From a virus: a stretch of DNA of 21,589 nt. The notes under the pieces are model-generated. The model searched no databases and was not told the origin of the DNA. It saw only the letters and a list, made by a program, of their open reading frames with translations. The DNA lies in IMG/VR virus record IMGVR_UViG_3300046028_002144, positions 1-21,589 of that record; one strand, written 5' to 3'. Of the stretch, positions 1 to 7,372 are shown piece by piece (positions within the stretch are counted from its first letter, which is position 1; every line of letters begins with the position of its first letter). Position numbers and translations under genes: made by a program.

Positions 1-3000
1 AGAGAACATGTAAAACGCACCCTTTTTACCCTTGCCTACCCGCAGCCAGTAGTTGCCGTAGCGAACCAGCGGGAAGTACACCCCAATCTTCTTGGCTTCA
101 GCAAAGTCCGCGTTGATTTTAGCCAGCAACCGCGACTTGCCCGCAGCATCCATGGAAGAGTTTGCGATCATCTGGTTAAGTGTAGCGAGGCTTTCATCCA
201 GCATACGGACATAGTCGTCACGCGCCATCTGGAATATCTCGATGCCCTGCTTGCCACCCTGCTTCTCCAGCTTGTCTTTCAGCTGATACACAAACTTGAA
301 GTCGTTCTCGCGCTTGGTAATGTTGCCTTTGACCGCAGCTTTCTGCGCTTTGGACAGTGTGGGGTCCTGCAACTTCTTCTGCAACTTATCCATTTCCTCG
401 TCGGCAGCAAGGGCGGCGGCAATCGTCGGATGCACCGTAGGGTCCGCGTTCAGCAGTGTGGTGGCGTATATCAAGTTTTCCAACGTGCGCCCGGCTTCCG
501 GCTTTTCTTTCTGCCATGTAGCCCAGCCGTTGACCCGTTCAAACAGACCCCGCATCTCTTTGTTACGGAACGCGTGCATATCATCCACGCGGTCAGGTAC
601 GTTCTTGAGATTATTGAGCCTATTTCCTGCGATACGGATAACATCGTCAGTGGAGAACACCCGCAAGATAGCGTTGAGGGAGCCGATTGCAATGTTGTCG
701 AAGCGGCTAGTAAGAGCGTCCAGCACTCCGTTCTTATCTTTGCGTGTGCCGTTAATACCCGCGCCTATGGCAGAGGTAGACTCCGTAGCGCTTCTGGACT
801 TGAGAAACTTGTCTTGCACAGCGTCCTGCTTGGTTTGCTTTCTGCTCGCGGCGGCAACAACGCTGGCGGGTATATCAGCCTCCGCAGCTATAAGTAGTTC
901 GTCAGTGAGCACGATAAGGTCGGCAAACGCATTGTTGCTGTCGCCGCCAAGACCGAAGAGCCTGCGCAGGAGTCGCACAAACGACGAGAGCATACTGGGG
1001 CTATCCGGCGTGCCGATACCCGTAGGGGAGTCAATGCTAAGCAGTATGCGCTGCATAGCCGGGTGGGTCATACCATAGGTAACGAACTCACGAGGATCAC
1101 TGAACGCCCCAACCTCAAAGAACGCCTTCTCCGCATCTGTGGCAGTACCTGACACAATTTTGTTCTTCACGTGATCGGCGGCGCGGGCTTTGAGCGCCGT
1201 AAAGTCATCAAGCACAGCACGCTGCGCTTCTGTCAGCGACTCAGGGCTATCGTAATACTGCTCGATCAACCCGATCGTCGCTGCGTGCAGGGCTTCGTGC
1301 AGGAAGGTCAGGTTGTCTACGCCTTCCTCTCCGGCAATGTTGTTCAGGTAGATGACTTTACGCCCATCACTCAGTACAGCGTACAGCCCAGCAGCATTGG
1401 CACCATCACCGACAAACTCTACCCGAGCTTCTTCCGGTATCATGTTGGGGTCAGTGACAATAACCAGCTCTACACCGCGCAGGAACTGCTTGAGCCTGTT
1501 AGCCAAGGCTCGTTCAAACTTATTGCCAGTACGGGCTATGCTGTCTACCGCCTGCGTGGCGCTGCGCAAAGTAAGCAGTATGGGGTTGGGCTCAGCACTA
1601 GCAGCTACGGGTATGCGGTCTGCACGGGCTGCTTTACCTTTGGTACGTGCCTTGGTTGCTTTCTTGGTTTCCAGCACTTCAATTGAGGACAGCTCTTCGG
1701 CCCGTGCCTGAGCTGTAGTGCGCTCTTTATCAGTAACTGAAGGATGCGCAATCGTCTCTTGTGCAAGCTTACCTGCTTTAGTTTTGGCCTGTGGGTCTTG
1801 CGCCTGCACGCGGTAGGCGTTGGCCAGCCCCATGCTACGTTTATCGCGGGCTTCTATTACTGCCGTTGGAGTCGGGTCTGCAGCTACGTCTGCCTGCACA
1901 AACTTAAGCGCACTTGTCGCTGCATCGGTGCGCTCTTTAACAGCCCGCTTCGCGGCGTTAGCTTTATCCTCGACGGGTGCAGCTTCTGGTTGTGCCTCGT
2001 TTGCCGGGGCTACCGCCTCTGTACGACGGAACCCCTGCTTTACCACCGTGACTTTAGGTTGTGCCGGACCTGCGGGTGCTGGCTTTGCTTTGCCTTTCAG
2101 GGTGAGCTTAGGCTTAGGCGCTGTGGCTTCAGGTGCAACGGGCGCGCCTTCTGTAACTGCGGGTGCCTCTTGTACACTTTCCGGCGTTCCTTCGACACGT
2201 TGTGCAGTCGTGTCGATCGTGTCACCACTAAGCTCAACCGCCGTAGCCGGAGGGGCTTTTGGTTTCTTTGCCCTCGTAGGTTTCTTGGGTTCAAGGGCTT
2301 GCTCCGGGGCAGTGGTGACGGGCTCAGCTGCACGGACTTCTGATGCTACTGATGGCACAACTTCTTCTTCAACTGTAGCTTCCCGTGCAGCGCCTTCAGC
2401 TTCACTGCGGGCCACTTCGGCTTTCAGCGCGTCGAGCTCTTCTTGTGGGGTAGTGGCGGGCTTTGTGGGGGGAGTAGTCGGTGCAACTTCTTCCTCTTCT
2501 ACTGCAACATCTTTTTCCGCAGCGGTGCGTATGGCATCAGCTTCTTCTTGGGCGGCGGCTACGCGGAGTGCTTCCGACACATCCTCATCGGCCATATCTG
2601 GTGCAGCTGGTGCGACTTCGGGTTTTGCGGTAGGGGGAGTTTCAGCTGTAGGTGCTTCCTCCTCCACGTCTTCTTCGTCTTTAGCTTGCGCACGAGCCCT
2701 GAAGTCCGCAGCGATATCGGTCATCCCAAGTGCTTCTGCGTCGTTTGCCAAATCATCCAGCGCGTCCGCACTGCTTGGGCCCGTACCTTCCGACTCTACC
2801 TCAAGCGCACGCCGCGCACGCCCCGGCTCCGTAACTCCGGCAACTCCACCTAACCCCGCAGCTGCAAGGCCTTCGAGCGCCGCCGCCCCAGCTACCCCGC
2901 GCATGGTGGGTACGTCGATGCCTTCACGCTGCAGCGCTACGTTTGCTGCGTACTGTTCTTGGCCGCCTTGAGCAGCCTCTGTAGCAGTTTCAGCAGCCGC

Positions 3001-3888
3001 AGTGGTAAGGCCCTGACGCACTCGACCGCGCCCAGCCATCTCAACCATTTCTCGCCGGGTCTGTGCTGCTACCGCATCTTTGGCGGCAGCGCGGCTTGCT
3101 GCTTTACCTATGGTGGTGCGGAGCAGCGAAGGCTCAAGACCGGTACGTGAAGCAAGCGCGCCCAAGGCGGTGCCGCTAAGGATGAGCCCGAGGTTTTCCC
3201 CGCCGTAGGATTGCGCTTCTTCAGCCACTTGTGCAGCTTGCTCTTCAGGCACGCCGGCTTTGGTAAGCTCCTCTTTGACCGCATCATAGATGGAGCTTTT
3301 AACCACACCAGTACCTTGGGCGGCACCAAGTCCAAGCGCAGCGGCGGTACCAGCAAGAACTGGAGCTGCAGGGGCAAGATAAGTAGCACCAATACCGCCT
3401 AGAATAGCGGGGACTGCAGTGCCGAAAGCTTGGGTGGTAAAATCAAGCGGTGCGACCATGAAAGCTTTTGCGGCGGCTTTGACCTGCTCACCAAGCCCAG
3501 CGTCCTCTACTTCGGCCATGATGCGGGCAACTTCTTGTGAGTCCTGCTTGGACTGCGCCGACATCAAATCACCGAGGTAGTCCTCCGCTCCACGCAGTGC
3601 TGTGGACACACCAGACTCTGCACCAAAGACGTCAGAGACAAGCCTTGTGCCAGTTACGGCCCCACGAGCTAAGCCGAGCGGGAGGTCAAGGGTCTCGCGC
3701 AGTAGGTTGGATTCTACTTGAGGCTCGGGAGGCGTGTAGGTAGACAGGAACGCTGCTACTTCTTCTGGTTTATACCCAGACTCCAGCGCTGTCTGCACGT
3801 TGAAGTTGTACTGCTGCCCGAGAAACTCCGCGATCTCGGCATCGGAGTACCCAACGCTTTTTGCTTTAGCGTAGTCGAACTGCGCCAT
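1..3888 (-). CDS. Large polyvalent virion protein with zincin HExxH motif (3' end missing)
   Basis: The frame is open from ATG at 3888 to the window edge: 1,296 codons with no stop, so the C-terminus is missing. The start is supported by an AGGAG on the upstream TAG, about 10 bases away. Residues 1-45 hold helical motifs of the type GYSDAEIAEFL. Residues about 140-240 are Ala/Gly-rich and hydrophobic. Residues about 430-750 are Ala/Pro/Glu/Lys-rich and probably disordered. HEALH at 864-868 is a zinc-metallopeptidase signature, and Glu925 in FFEVGAFSDPREF is a candidate third ligand. The end is helical and closes with YFPLVRYGNYW. Giant phage proteins of this type (large polyvalent proteins, LPD families) are thought to travel in the virion and enter the host, with peptidase modules acting on host or virion proteins. 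The assignment is by motif and layout only; substrate unknown. Confidence 0.75.
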   Translation of the reverse strand, partial: MAQFDYAKAKSVGYSDAEIAEFLGQQYNFNVQTALESGYKPEEVAAFLSTYTPPEPQVESNLLRETLDLPLGLARGAVTGTRLVSDVFGAESGVSTALRGAEDYLGDLMSAQSKQDSQEVARIMAEVEDAGLGEQVKAAAKAFMVAPLDFTTQAFGTAVPAILGGIGATYLAPAAPVLAGTAAALGLGAAQGTGVVKSSIYDAVKEELTKAGVPEEQAAQVAEEAQSYGGENLGLILSGTALGALASRTGLEPSLLRTTIGKAASRAAAKDAVAAQTRREMVEMAGRGRVRQGLTTAAAETATEAAQGGQEQYAANVALQREGIDVPTMRGVAGAAALEGLAAAGLGGVAGVTEPGRARRALEVESEGTGPSSADALDDLANDAEALGMTDIAADFRARAQAKDEEDVEEEAPTAETPPTAKPEVAPAAPDMADEDVSEALRVAAAQEEADAIRTAAEKDVAVEEEEVAPTTPPTKPATTPQEELDALKAEVARSEAEGAAREATVEEEVVPSVASEVRAAEPVTTAPEQALEPKKPTRAKKPKAPPATAVELSGDTIDTTAQRVEGTPESVQEAPAVTEGAPVAPEATAPKPKLTLKGKAKPAPAGPAQPKVTVVKQGFRRTEAVAPANEAQPEAAPVEDKANAAKRAVKERTDAATSALKFVQADVAADPTPTAVIEARDKRSMGLANAYRVQAQDPQAKTKAGKLAQETIAHPSVTDKERTTAQARAEELSSIEVLETKKATKARTKGKAARADRIPVAASAEPNPILLTLRSATQAVDSIARTGNKFERALANRLKQFLRGVELVIVTDPNMIPEEARVEFVGDGANAAGLYAVLSDGRKVIYLNNIAGEEGVDNLTFLHEALHAATIGLIEQYYDSPESLTEAQRAVLDDFTALKARAADHVKNKIVSGTATDAEKAFFEVGAFSDPREFVTYGMTHPAMQRILLSIDSPTGIGTPDSPSMLSSFVRLLRRLFGLGGDSNNAFADLIVLTDELLIAAEADIPASVVAAASRKQTKQDAVQDKFLKSRSATESTSAIGAGINGTRKDKNGVLDALTSRFDNIAIGSLNAILRVFSTDDVIRIAGNRLNNLKNVPDRVDDMHAFRNKEMRGLFERVNGWATWQKEKPEAGRTLENLIYATTLLNADPTVHPTIAAALAADEEMDKLQKKLQDPTLSKAQKAAVKGNITKRENDFKFVYQLKDKLEKQGGKQGIEIFQMARDDYVRMLDESLATLNQMIANSSMDAAGKSRLLAKINADFAEAKKIGVYFPLVRYGNYWLRVGKGKKGAFYMFS

Positions 3889-3901
3889 GCGTTACGTACT
3901 C

Positions 3902-5602
3902 CTACTGTTTGAACATAGACTCTAGGGGCGGTCTTTGCCCTTGCGGCACTGTGCTTTGGTCCTGCTCTGGGTCCATACCCGCCGCTATCAGGAGCGCTTT
4001 GTACTGCCTGTTAGTCTCTGTATCTATCTCTTGGCTAGTAGGCCTAAAATTACCTTGGCCACTAAGGTATTCAAGCGCGCTCTCCTGCGCCTGAGTGCGG
4101 AGGTCTGTAAGAAGCGTAGACTCCTGTAGGGGGAGCCGCGCACCAGCAGCTGCCCGTGACTGTGCCATTGCGTTGGCTTGGATATACTCACGCGCCTTAA
4201 ATCTAGCCTCCACTTCCGACATCTCGGGGTTCTCTGCCATGAAGTAATTAACATAGTCGTCAACCGTCAGTGCAGTGTCAGTCGGACGCTGCTGGTTTTG
4301 ACTCTGGACCCTAGCCACGGCCAACTGATTCTCGCGGCTCAACCTTGCCTGCTCGTCTTCGGACGCCATCTTCTCGCGCTCCAACTGCAGCGTCTCGATG
4401 TTTTTAAGCGTCTGAGTCATCTCATCTCTAATACGGGCGTCACGAGCTTGAATGCCTGAGCCACCACCCAGCAGCGTTGCACCAAGGTTAGTACCACCAC
4501 TTGCGCCAGCACCCTGCAGGAACGCAATCAACGCACCGAGCTTGTCCGTCTCCTCTGCCTCAAGGCGAGCCAGCTGGGCTTCATAGCGGCTCATGCGTGG
4601 GTCTTGGGGTGCTTCGCGTTGTGCAGTGCGCATCGGGGTTACATCTTCCCCGAGCATGGAGGCTAGGTCTTGGTCAGTGCCTTGGCGCATAGGAGCCACA
4701 CGGGGTGCGACAAGGGCCCCAAGTCCTGCGGAGGGCTCCTCTCTGCTACGCGCAAGTGACGCATCGGGACCAAGGGGTGTATAGGGCCTCTGCGCCGGGG
4801 GCTCCTCTCTGCTACGCGCAAGTGAAGCATCGGGACCAAGGGGTGTATACGGAGCTCGCGGGGTACTGCCGATACGATCCATCTGCGCTCGCAGCTCAGC
4901 TATATTAGCCGGGGGGTTAGCCCCCTCCCTGCGCTCATCAAATCGACGAAGCGCATCCATAGACACGGGGATATCGCGGGCGGGAGTGCCTTCGCTTAAA
5001 ACAGACGCAACCCCAGTTGGGGCTTCACTGGGCATGTTACGGACGTTCATGGTACTGCGCAGTACGTTCTGCGCACTGGCGGGGTCTTGCGCTAGAGCCC
5101 TTGCCTCTTCTTCGGCCAAGCCAGCAGCTCTAAGCTCTTGCTCCAACCGGCGACGCTCATCAAACGCACGCAGTGCATTCATGGAGTACGGGACTTCTTC
5201 CGCCTGTACATTCCCACCCGGTGCGTAACCCACAATCCCACCGCGAGCCATGCCGACCATGTTAGGTGCGGGCTGGGATGCTACACCACCGGACATAGCT
5301 TGCTGCATCTGCTGTGCCTGCATCATCTGACCTTGCTGCTGGAGACCCGGAGCGAGCGAAGCTGCTACTTCCTGCTTGGTAGCCTGCATCATCTGGCCTT
5401 CGAGCTGGTCCTTCACGGTGCCGGACTCAGGCTGCATCTGCATCTGCAGACTACGCTGCGCAGCTTCCTTATCCTTCTTCAGCTTCTGCAGGGCGAGCAG
5501 GTCCAGCAAATCTTGGTTCATGGCGTAACGCTGCTGGAGCCCCTGCGGGTTCGCAGCAAACATATCAGCGCGGGAGTTTACGAGGGAGTCGATGCCTGCC
5601 AT
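3902..5602 (-). CDS. Virion-associated Gln/Met-rich helical protein
   Basis: 566 residues of unknown precise function. The chosen ATG begins MAGIDSLVNSRADMF; an in-frame TTG 48 bases upstream would overlap the previous gene and is less likely. The N-terminal third (residues about 15-110) is Gln/Met/Leu/Lys-rich and helical, likely coiled coil. It is followed by the Gly-rich motif GGIVGYAPGG. Two related segments, SMNALRAFDERR and SMDALRRFDERR, are internal repeats, and a 22-residue unit (PYTPLGPDASLARSREEP) is duplicated in tandem. The C-terminal part has a long Arg/Glu/Gln-rich helical stretch. It sits 16 bases after the preceding gene and 13 bases before the large polyvalent protein, so it is probably co-translated with virion proteins. 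Internal/ejection protein or scaffold are possible roles; neither is demonstrated. Confidence 0.7.
   Translation of the reverse strand: MAGIDSLVNSRADMFAANPQGLQQRYAMNQDLLDLLALQKLKKDKEAAQRSLQMQMQPESGTVKDQLEGQMMQATKQEVAASLAPGLQQQGQMMQAQQMQQAMSGGVASQPAPNMVGMARGGIVGYAPGGNVQAEEVPYSMNALRAFDERRRLEQELRAAGLAEEEARALAQDPASAQNVLRSTMNVRNMPSEAPTGVASVLSEGTPARDIPVSMDALRRFDERREGANPPANIAELRAQMDRIGSTPRAPYTPLGPDASLARSREEPPAQRPYTPLGPDASLARSREEPSAGLGALVAPRVAPMRQGTDQDLASMLGEDVTPMRTAQREAPQDPRMSRYEAQLARLEAEETDKLGALIAFLQGAGASGGTNLGATLLGGGSGIQARDARIRDEMTQTLKNIETLQLEREKMASEDEQARLSRENQLAVARVQSQNQQRPTDTALTVDDYVNYFMAENPEMSEVEARFKAREYIQANAMAQSRAAAGARLPLQESTLLTDLRTQAQESALEYLSGQGNFRPTSQEIDTETNRQYKALLIAAGMDPEQDQSTVPQGQRPPLESMFKQ
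4733..4849 (-). repeat. Tandem 51-base direct repeat, 66-base period
   Basis: The segments 4733-4783 and 4799-4849 are identical except for one base (c/a within gtga[c/a]gc). The period is 66 bases, so the duplication is in frame and adds 22 residues (PYTPLGPDASLARSREEP plus linker) to the 566-residue virion protein. The near identity suggests a recent slippage or recombination duplication. Confidence 0.9.
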
Positions 5603-5618
5603 GTTATTTAGTCTCTTA

Positions 5619-6560
5619 TTAACCTGTTTTAGCGCCGCCGCTGGTGACAACGGGTTTCGTGCCGTCGCCGGTACCGCCCAAGGCTTTCAGCTTCGCAAAC
5701 AGCTCCAGAATACCCCCTGCCCCACCAAACAACTGACTCAACCCGGTAGGTTCTTGGTAGCTGTAGGATTCGGTCTGCAGAGGTTGGCCTTGGAGCAGGG
5801 ATTGCATGTACTGGACCATCTTGAAAGGGTAGTCGCGCTCCTCCTTAAACTGACTGTAGTCCGCCAAGATACCCTCACTATCAATGTCGCGCTGCGTGGC
5901 ACCGGCAGTCTGTTGGTTTTTGAGTATATCAAGCCCGTACGTTTGGGCTCTCTCTGCAGCTAGGCGGCGCATCTCTTCTTCTTTGTTGAACTGGTTCTGC
6001 GCGGCAGTGAAGGCGTCTTGGTAGCCTTTGCCCCTGATGTCAGCAATCCCGCGTGTGAGGTTGCGGTCCAGCTCAGATTCCATAATAGCTTGGCGCCCAC
6101 CGCCGTACGCACCGGCACGAGTCATGCGTCCTGCGTTCTGTACACGGGCAATCTCAGCGTCACGGCGGGCCTCAGTAATCTGCGGTTCCAGTGCTGCCGT
6201 AAGATACGGTGACATGTAGGAGCTTGCAGTGCCCGCCGTAGTGAAGGAGCCCGGAGTGTACGAGGTCTGCGCCGTAGTAGGCAAAGTAAGCCCTGCCAAC
6301 CCCGAGAACGCCTTGTCCTGCAGTGTGCTCGTCCCGGCAGTCAGGGGACCGGTATATGCCTCATAGGGCGTAGCTGCTAACGCCTTCCCCTTTGCCAGCA
6401 TGTCTGTAACATAGGGACCCGCCCACGAGGAGAGGGAGGACTCAGTGCCAGTTTTTGCGCCTGCTAGAGGGTCTACAGTGGTACCCGTAGTGGCTCCACC
6501 CGTATTAAAACGTGCAACGCCTATACCACTTCGCGGCAACGATTGGGGTCTATATTGCAT
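5619..6560 (-). CDS. Virion-associated protein, AGRMTRAGAYGGGRQ family
   Basis: 313 residues. The start is ATG at 6560 with a strong GAGGTGA a few bases upstream that includes the TGA of the preceding gene. The N-terminus has GVARFNTGG, one of several Gly-Gly motifs shared with neighbouring genes. Residues about 60-120 are Thr/Ala/Gly-rich. The centre (residues about 128-215) is strongly helical with the motif RMTRAGAYGGGRQAIMESE and alternating Arg/Glu, consistent with coiled coil. The C-terminus is Gly-rich. Proteins with this central motif recur next to tail and internal-virion genes in aquatic podovirus genomes as I remember them, without an assigned function. The family recognition is recall, not a search. 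An internal virion or tail-tube accessory role is inferred from position. Confidence 0.7.
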   Translation of the reverse strand: MQYRPQSLPRSGIGVARFNTGGATTGTTVDPLAGAKTGTESSLSSWAGPYVTDMLAKGKALAATPYEAYTGPLTAGTSTLQDKAFSGLAGLTLPTTAQTSYTPGSFTTAGTASSYMSPYLTAALEPQITEARRDAEIARVQNAGRMTRAGAYGGGRQAIMESELDRNLTRGIADIRGKGYQDAFTAAQNQFNKEEEMRRLAAERAQTYGLDILKNQQTAGATQRDIDSEGILADYSQFKEERDYPFKMVQYMQSLLQGQPLQTESYSYQEPTGLSQLFGGAGGILELFAKLKALGGTGDGTKPVVTSGGAKTG

Positions 6561-6568
6561 TGCTCACC

Positions 6569-7363
6569 TCACGCGGGTGTGTATTTATTGGGGTTGATCT
6601 GTCGCCCTTGCTCCGGGCGTCCGGTGCGTGCTCTGCGCACTCGGTCCATCATGTCATACAGAACTTTAGCCCCAGCTTCGGAGTTACCGTTACCGAGGTG
6701 GCTCACAATATCTGCAGGCATGACGAATTCACCGTCTGACAATGCAGCTTCCTGTGCGCCGTCGATTCTAGCAGGGACTCTATCCGCCATGCCATCAGTG
6801 GGGCCACCGAGGTAGTAACCACGGGACTCGGGTAACGACATCAGGCCACCTTGAGCTGCGGTAACAGTTGTGGTGGGGGGAACCGGAGTGTAAGTAACGT
6901 CCGAGAAATAACGGCGTCCACCGGAACCGGGGCGACGGGAAGGCATTGCTTCTTTTGGAGTGTAGGGCTTACCACGCTGTGCAGCGTACCCCATCAGCTG
7001 ATCGAAGCTCGTACCCTGACCCATAGCCTTCTGCGCCTCGGCCAACTGGATATCGGGGTTCATGCCATACTGGGTAGCCCAGTCCCGAATCTGCGAGTTT
7101 TGCAAGTTAGTGTCCACCATAGGCAGTGCGGTACGTTTAGCCGTGTACTCCGGGATGCCACCTTGGTAACCACGGGGCTGGTTAGTATTGGCTCCGCCGA
7201 GGCCGATGAATTTCTTAACGTCATCGTTGCCTAGTAAACCGATAAGCCCAGCAGCCCCAGCGCCAGTACCGAGGATTTTGGACCAGTCAAAAGTACCGTC
7301 TTTGTCTTTCCAGTCGGTAAGGAAATCTAAAAAACCGCTACTCAGCTCTTTAATTCCAGCCAT
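6569..7363 (-). CDS. Tail/virion-associated protein with LSDGEFVMPADIVSHLG motif
   Basis: 264 residues from ATG at 7363, directly after the upstream TGA (TGATATG) with GAGG five bases before. An in-frame TTG 36 bases earlier lies inside the upstream gene and is disfavoured. Residues 1-60 contain a short hydrophobic Gly/Ala/Leu stretch (about 31-45). Residues 92-136 carry IRDWATQYGMNPDIQLAEAQ and its continuation, shared with the N-terminus of the 886-residue neighbour. The C-terminal third contains GGPTDGMADRVPARIDG followed by LSDGEFVMPADIVSHLG and a final helical Arg-rich tail. I recognise that C-terminal block as common in phage structural regions, usually annotated hypothetical. The role is probably structural; a binding partner could be the 886-residue protein because of the shared motif. 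Confidence 0.72.
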   Translation of the reverse strand: MAGIKELSSGFLDFLTDWKDKDGTFDWSKILGTGAGAAGLIGLLGNDDVKKFIGLGGANTNQPRGYQGGIPEYTAKRTALPMVDTNLQNSQIRDWATQYGMNPDIQLAEAQKAMGQGTSFDQLMGYAAQRGKPYTPKEAMPSRRPGSGGRRYFSDVTYTPVPPTTTVTAAQGGLMSLPESRGYYLGGPTDGMADRVPARIDGAQEAALSDGEFVMPADIVSHLGNGNSEAGAKVLYDMMDRVRRARTGRPEQGRQINPNKYTPA

Positions 7364-7372
7364 ATCAACCTC
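7364..7372 (-). promoter_or_regulatory. Ribosome binding site deciding the start at 7363
   Basis: On the coding strand GAGG lies five bases before the ATG and overlaps the end of the upstream gene. This supports ATG at 7363 over the longer TTG-initiated frame at 7399. Confidence 0.6.

Noticed and set aside
296-1711. Several plus-strand frames in the first 1.7 kb
   Set aside because: The minus-strand frame is uninterrupted from 3888 to the edge and encodes recognisable motifs (HEALH, SDPREF); the plus-strand products are Ser/Leu/Cys-rich with no recognisable feature.
1820-2971. Long plus-strand open frame (383 codons)
   Set aside because: It is antisense to the Ala/Pro/Glu-rich region of the large polyvalent protein; its Ala/Ser-rich composition is a shadow effect.
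5603-5650. N-terminal extension of the 566-residue protein from a TTG codon
   Set aside because: It overlaps the previous gene and the ATG at 5602 gives a typical MAGIDSLVN start; similarly the TTG extensions at 7399 and 13570 were dropped.
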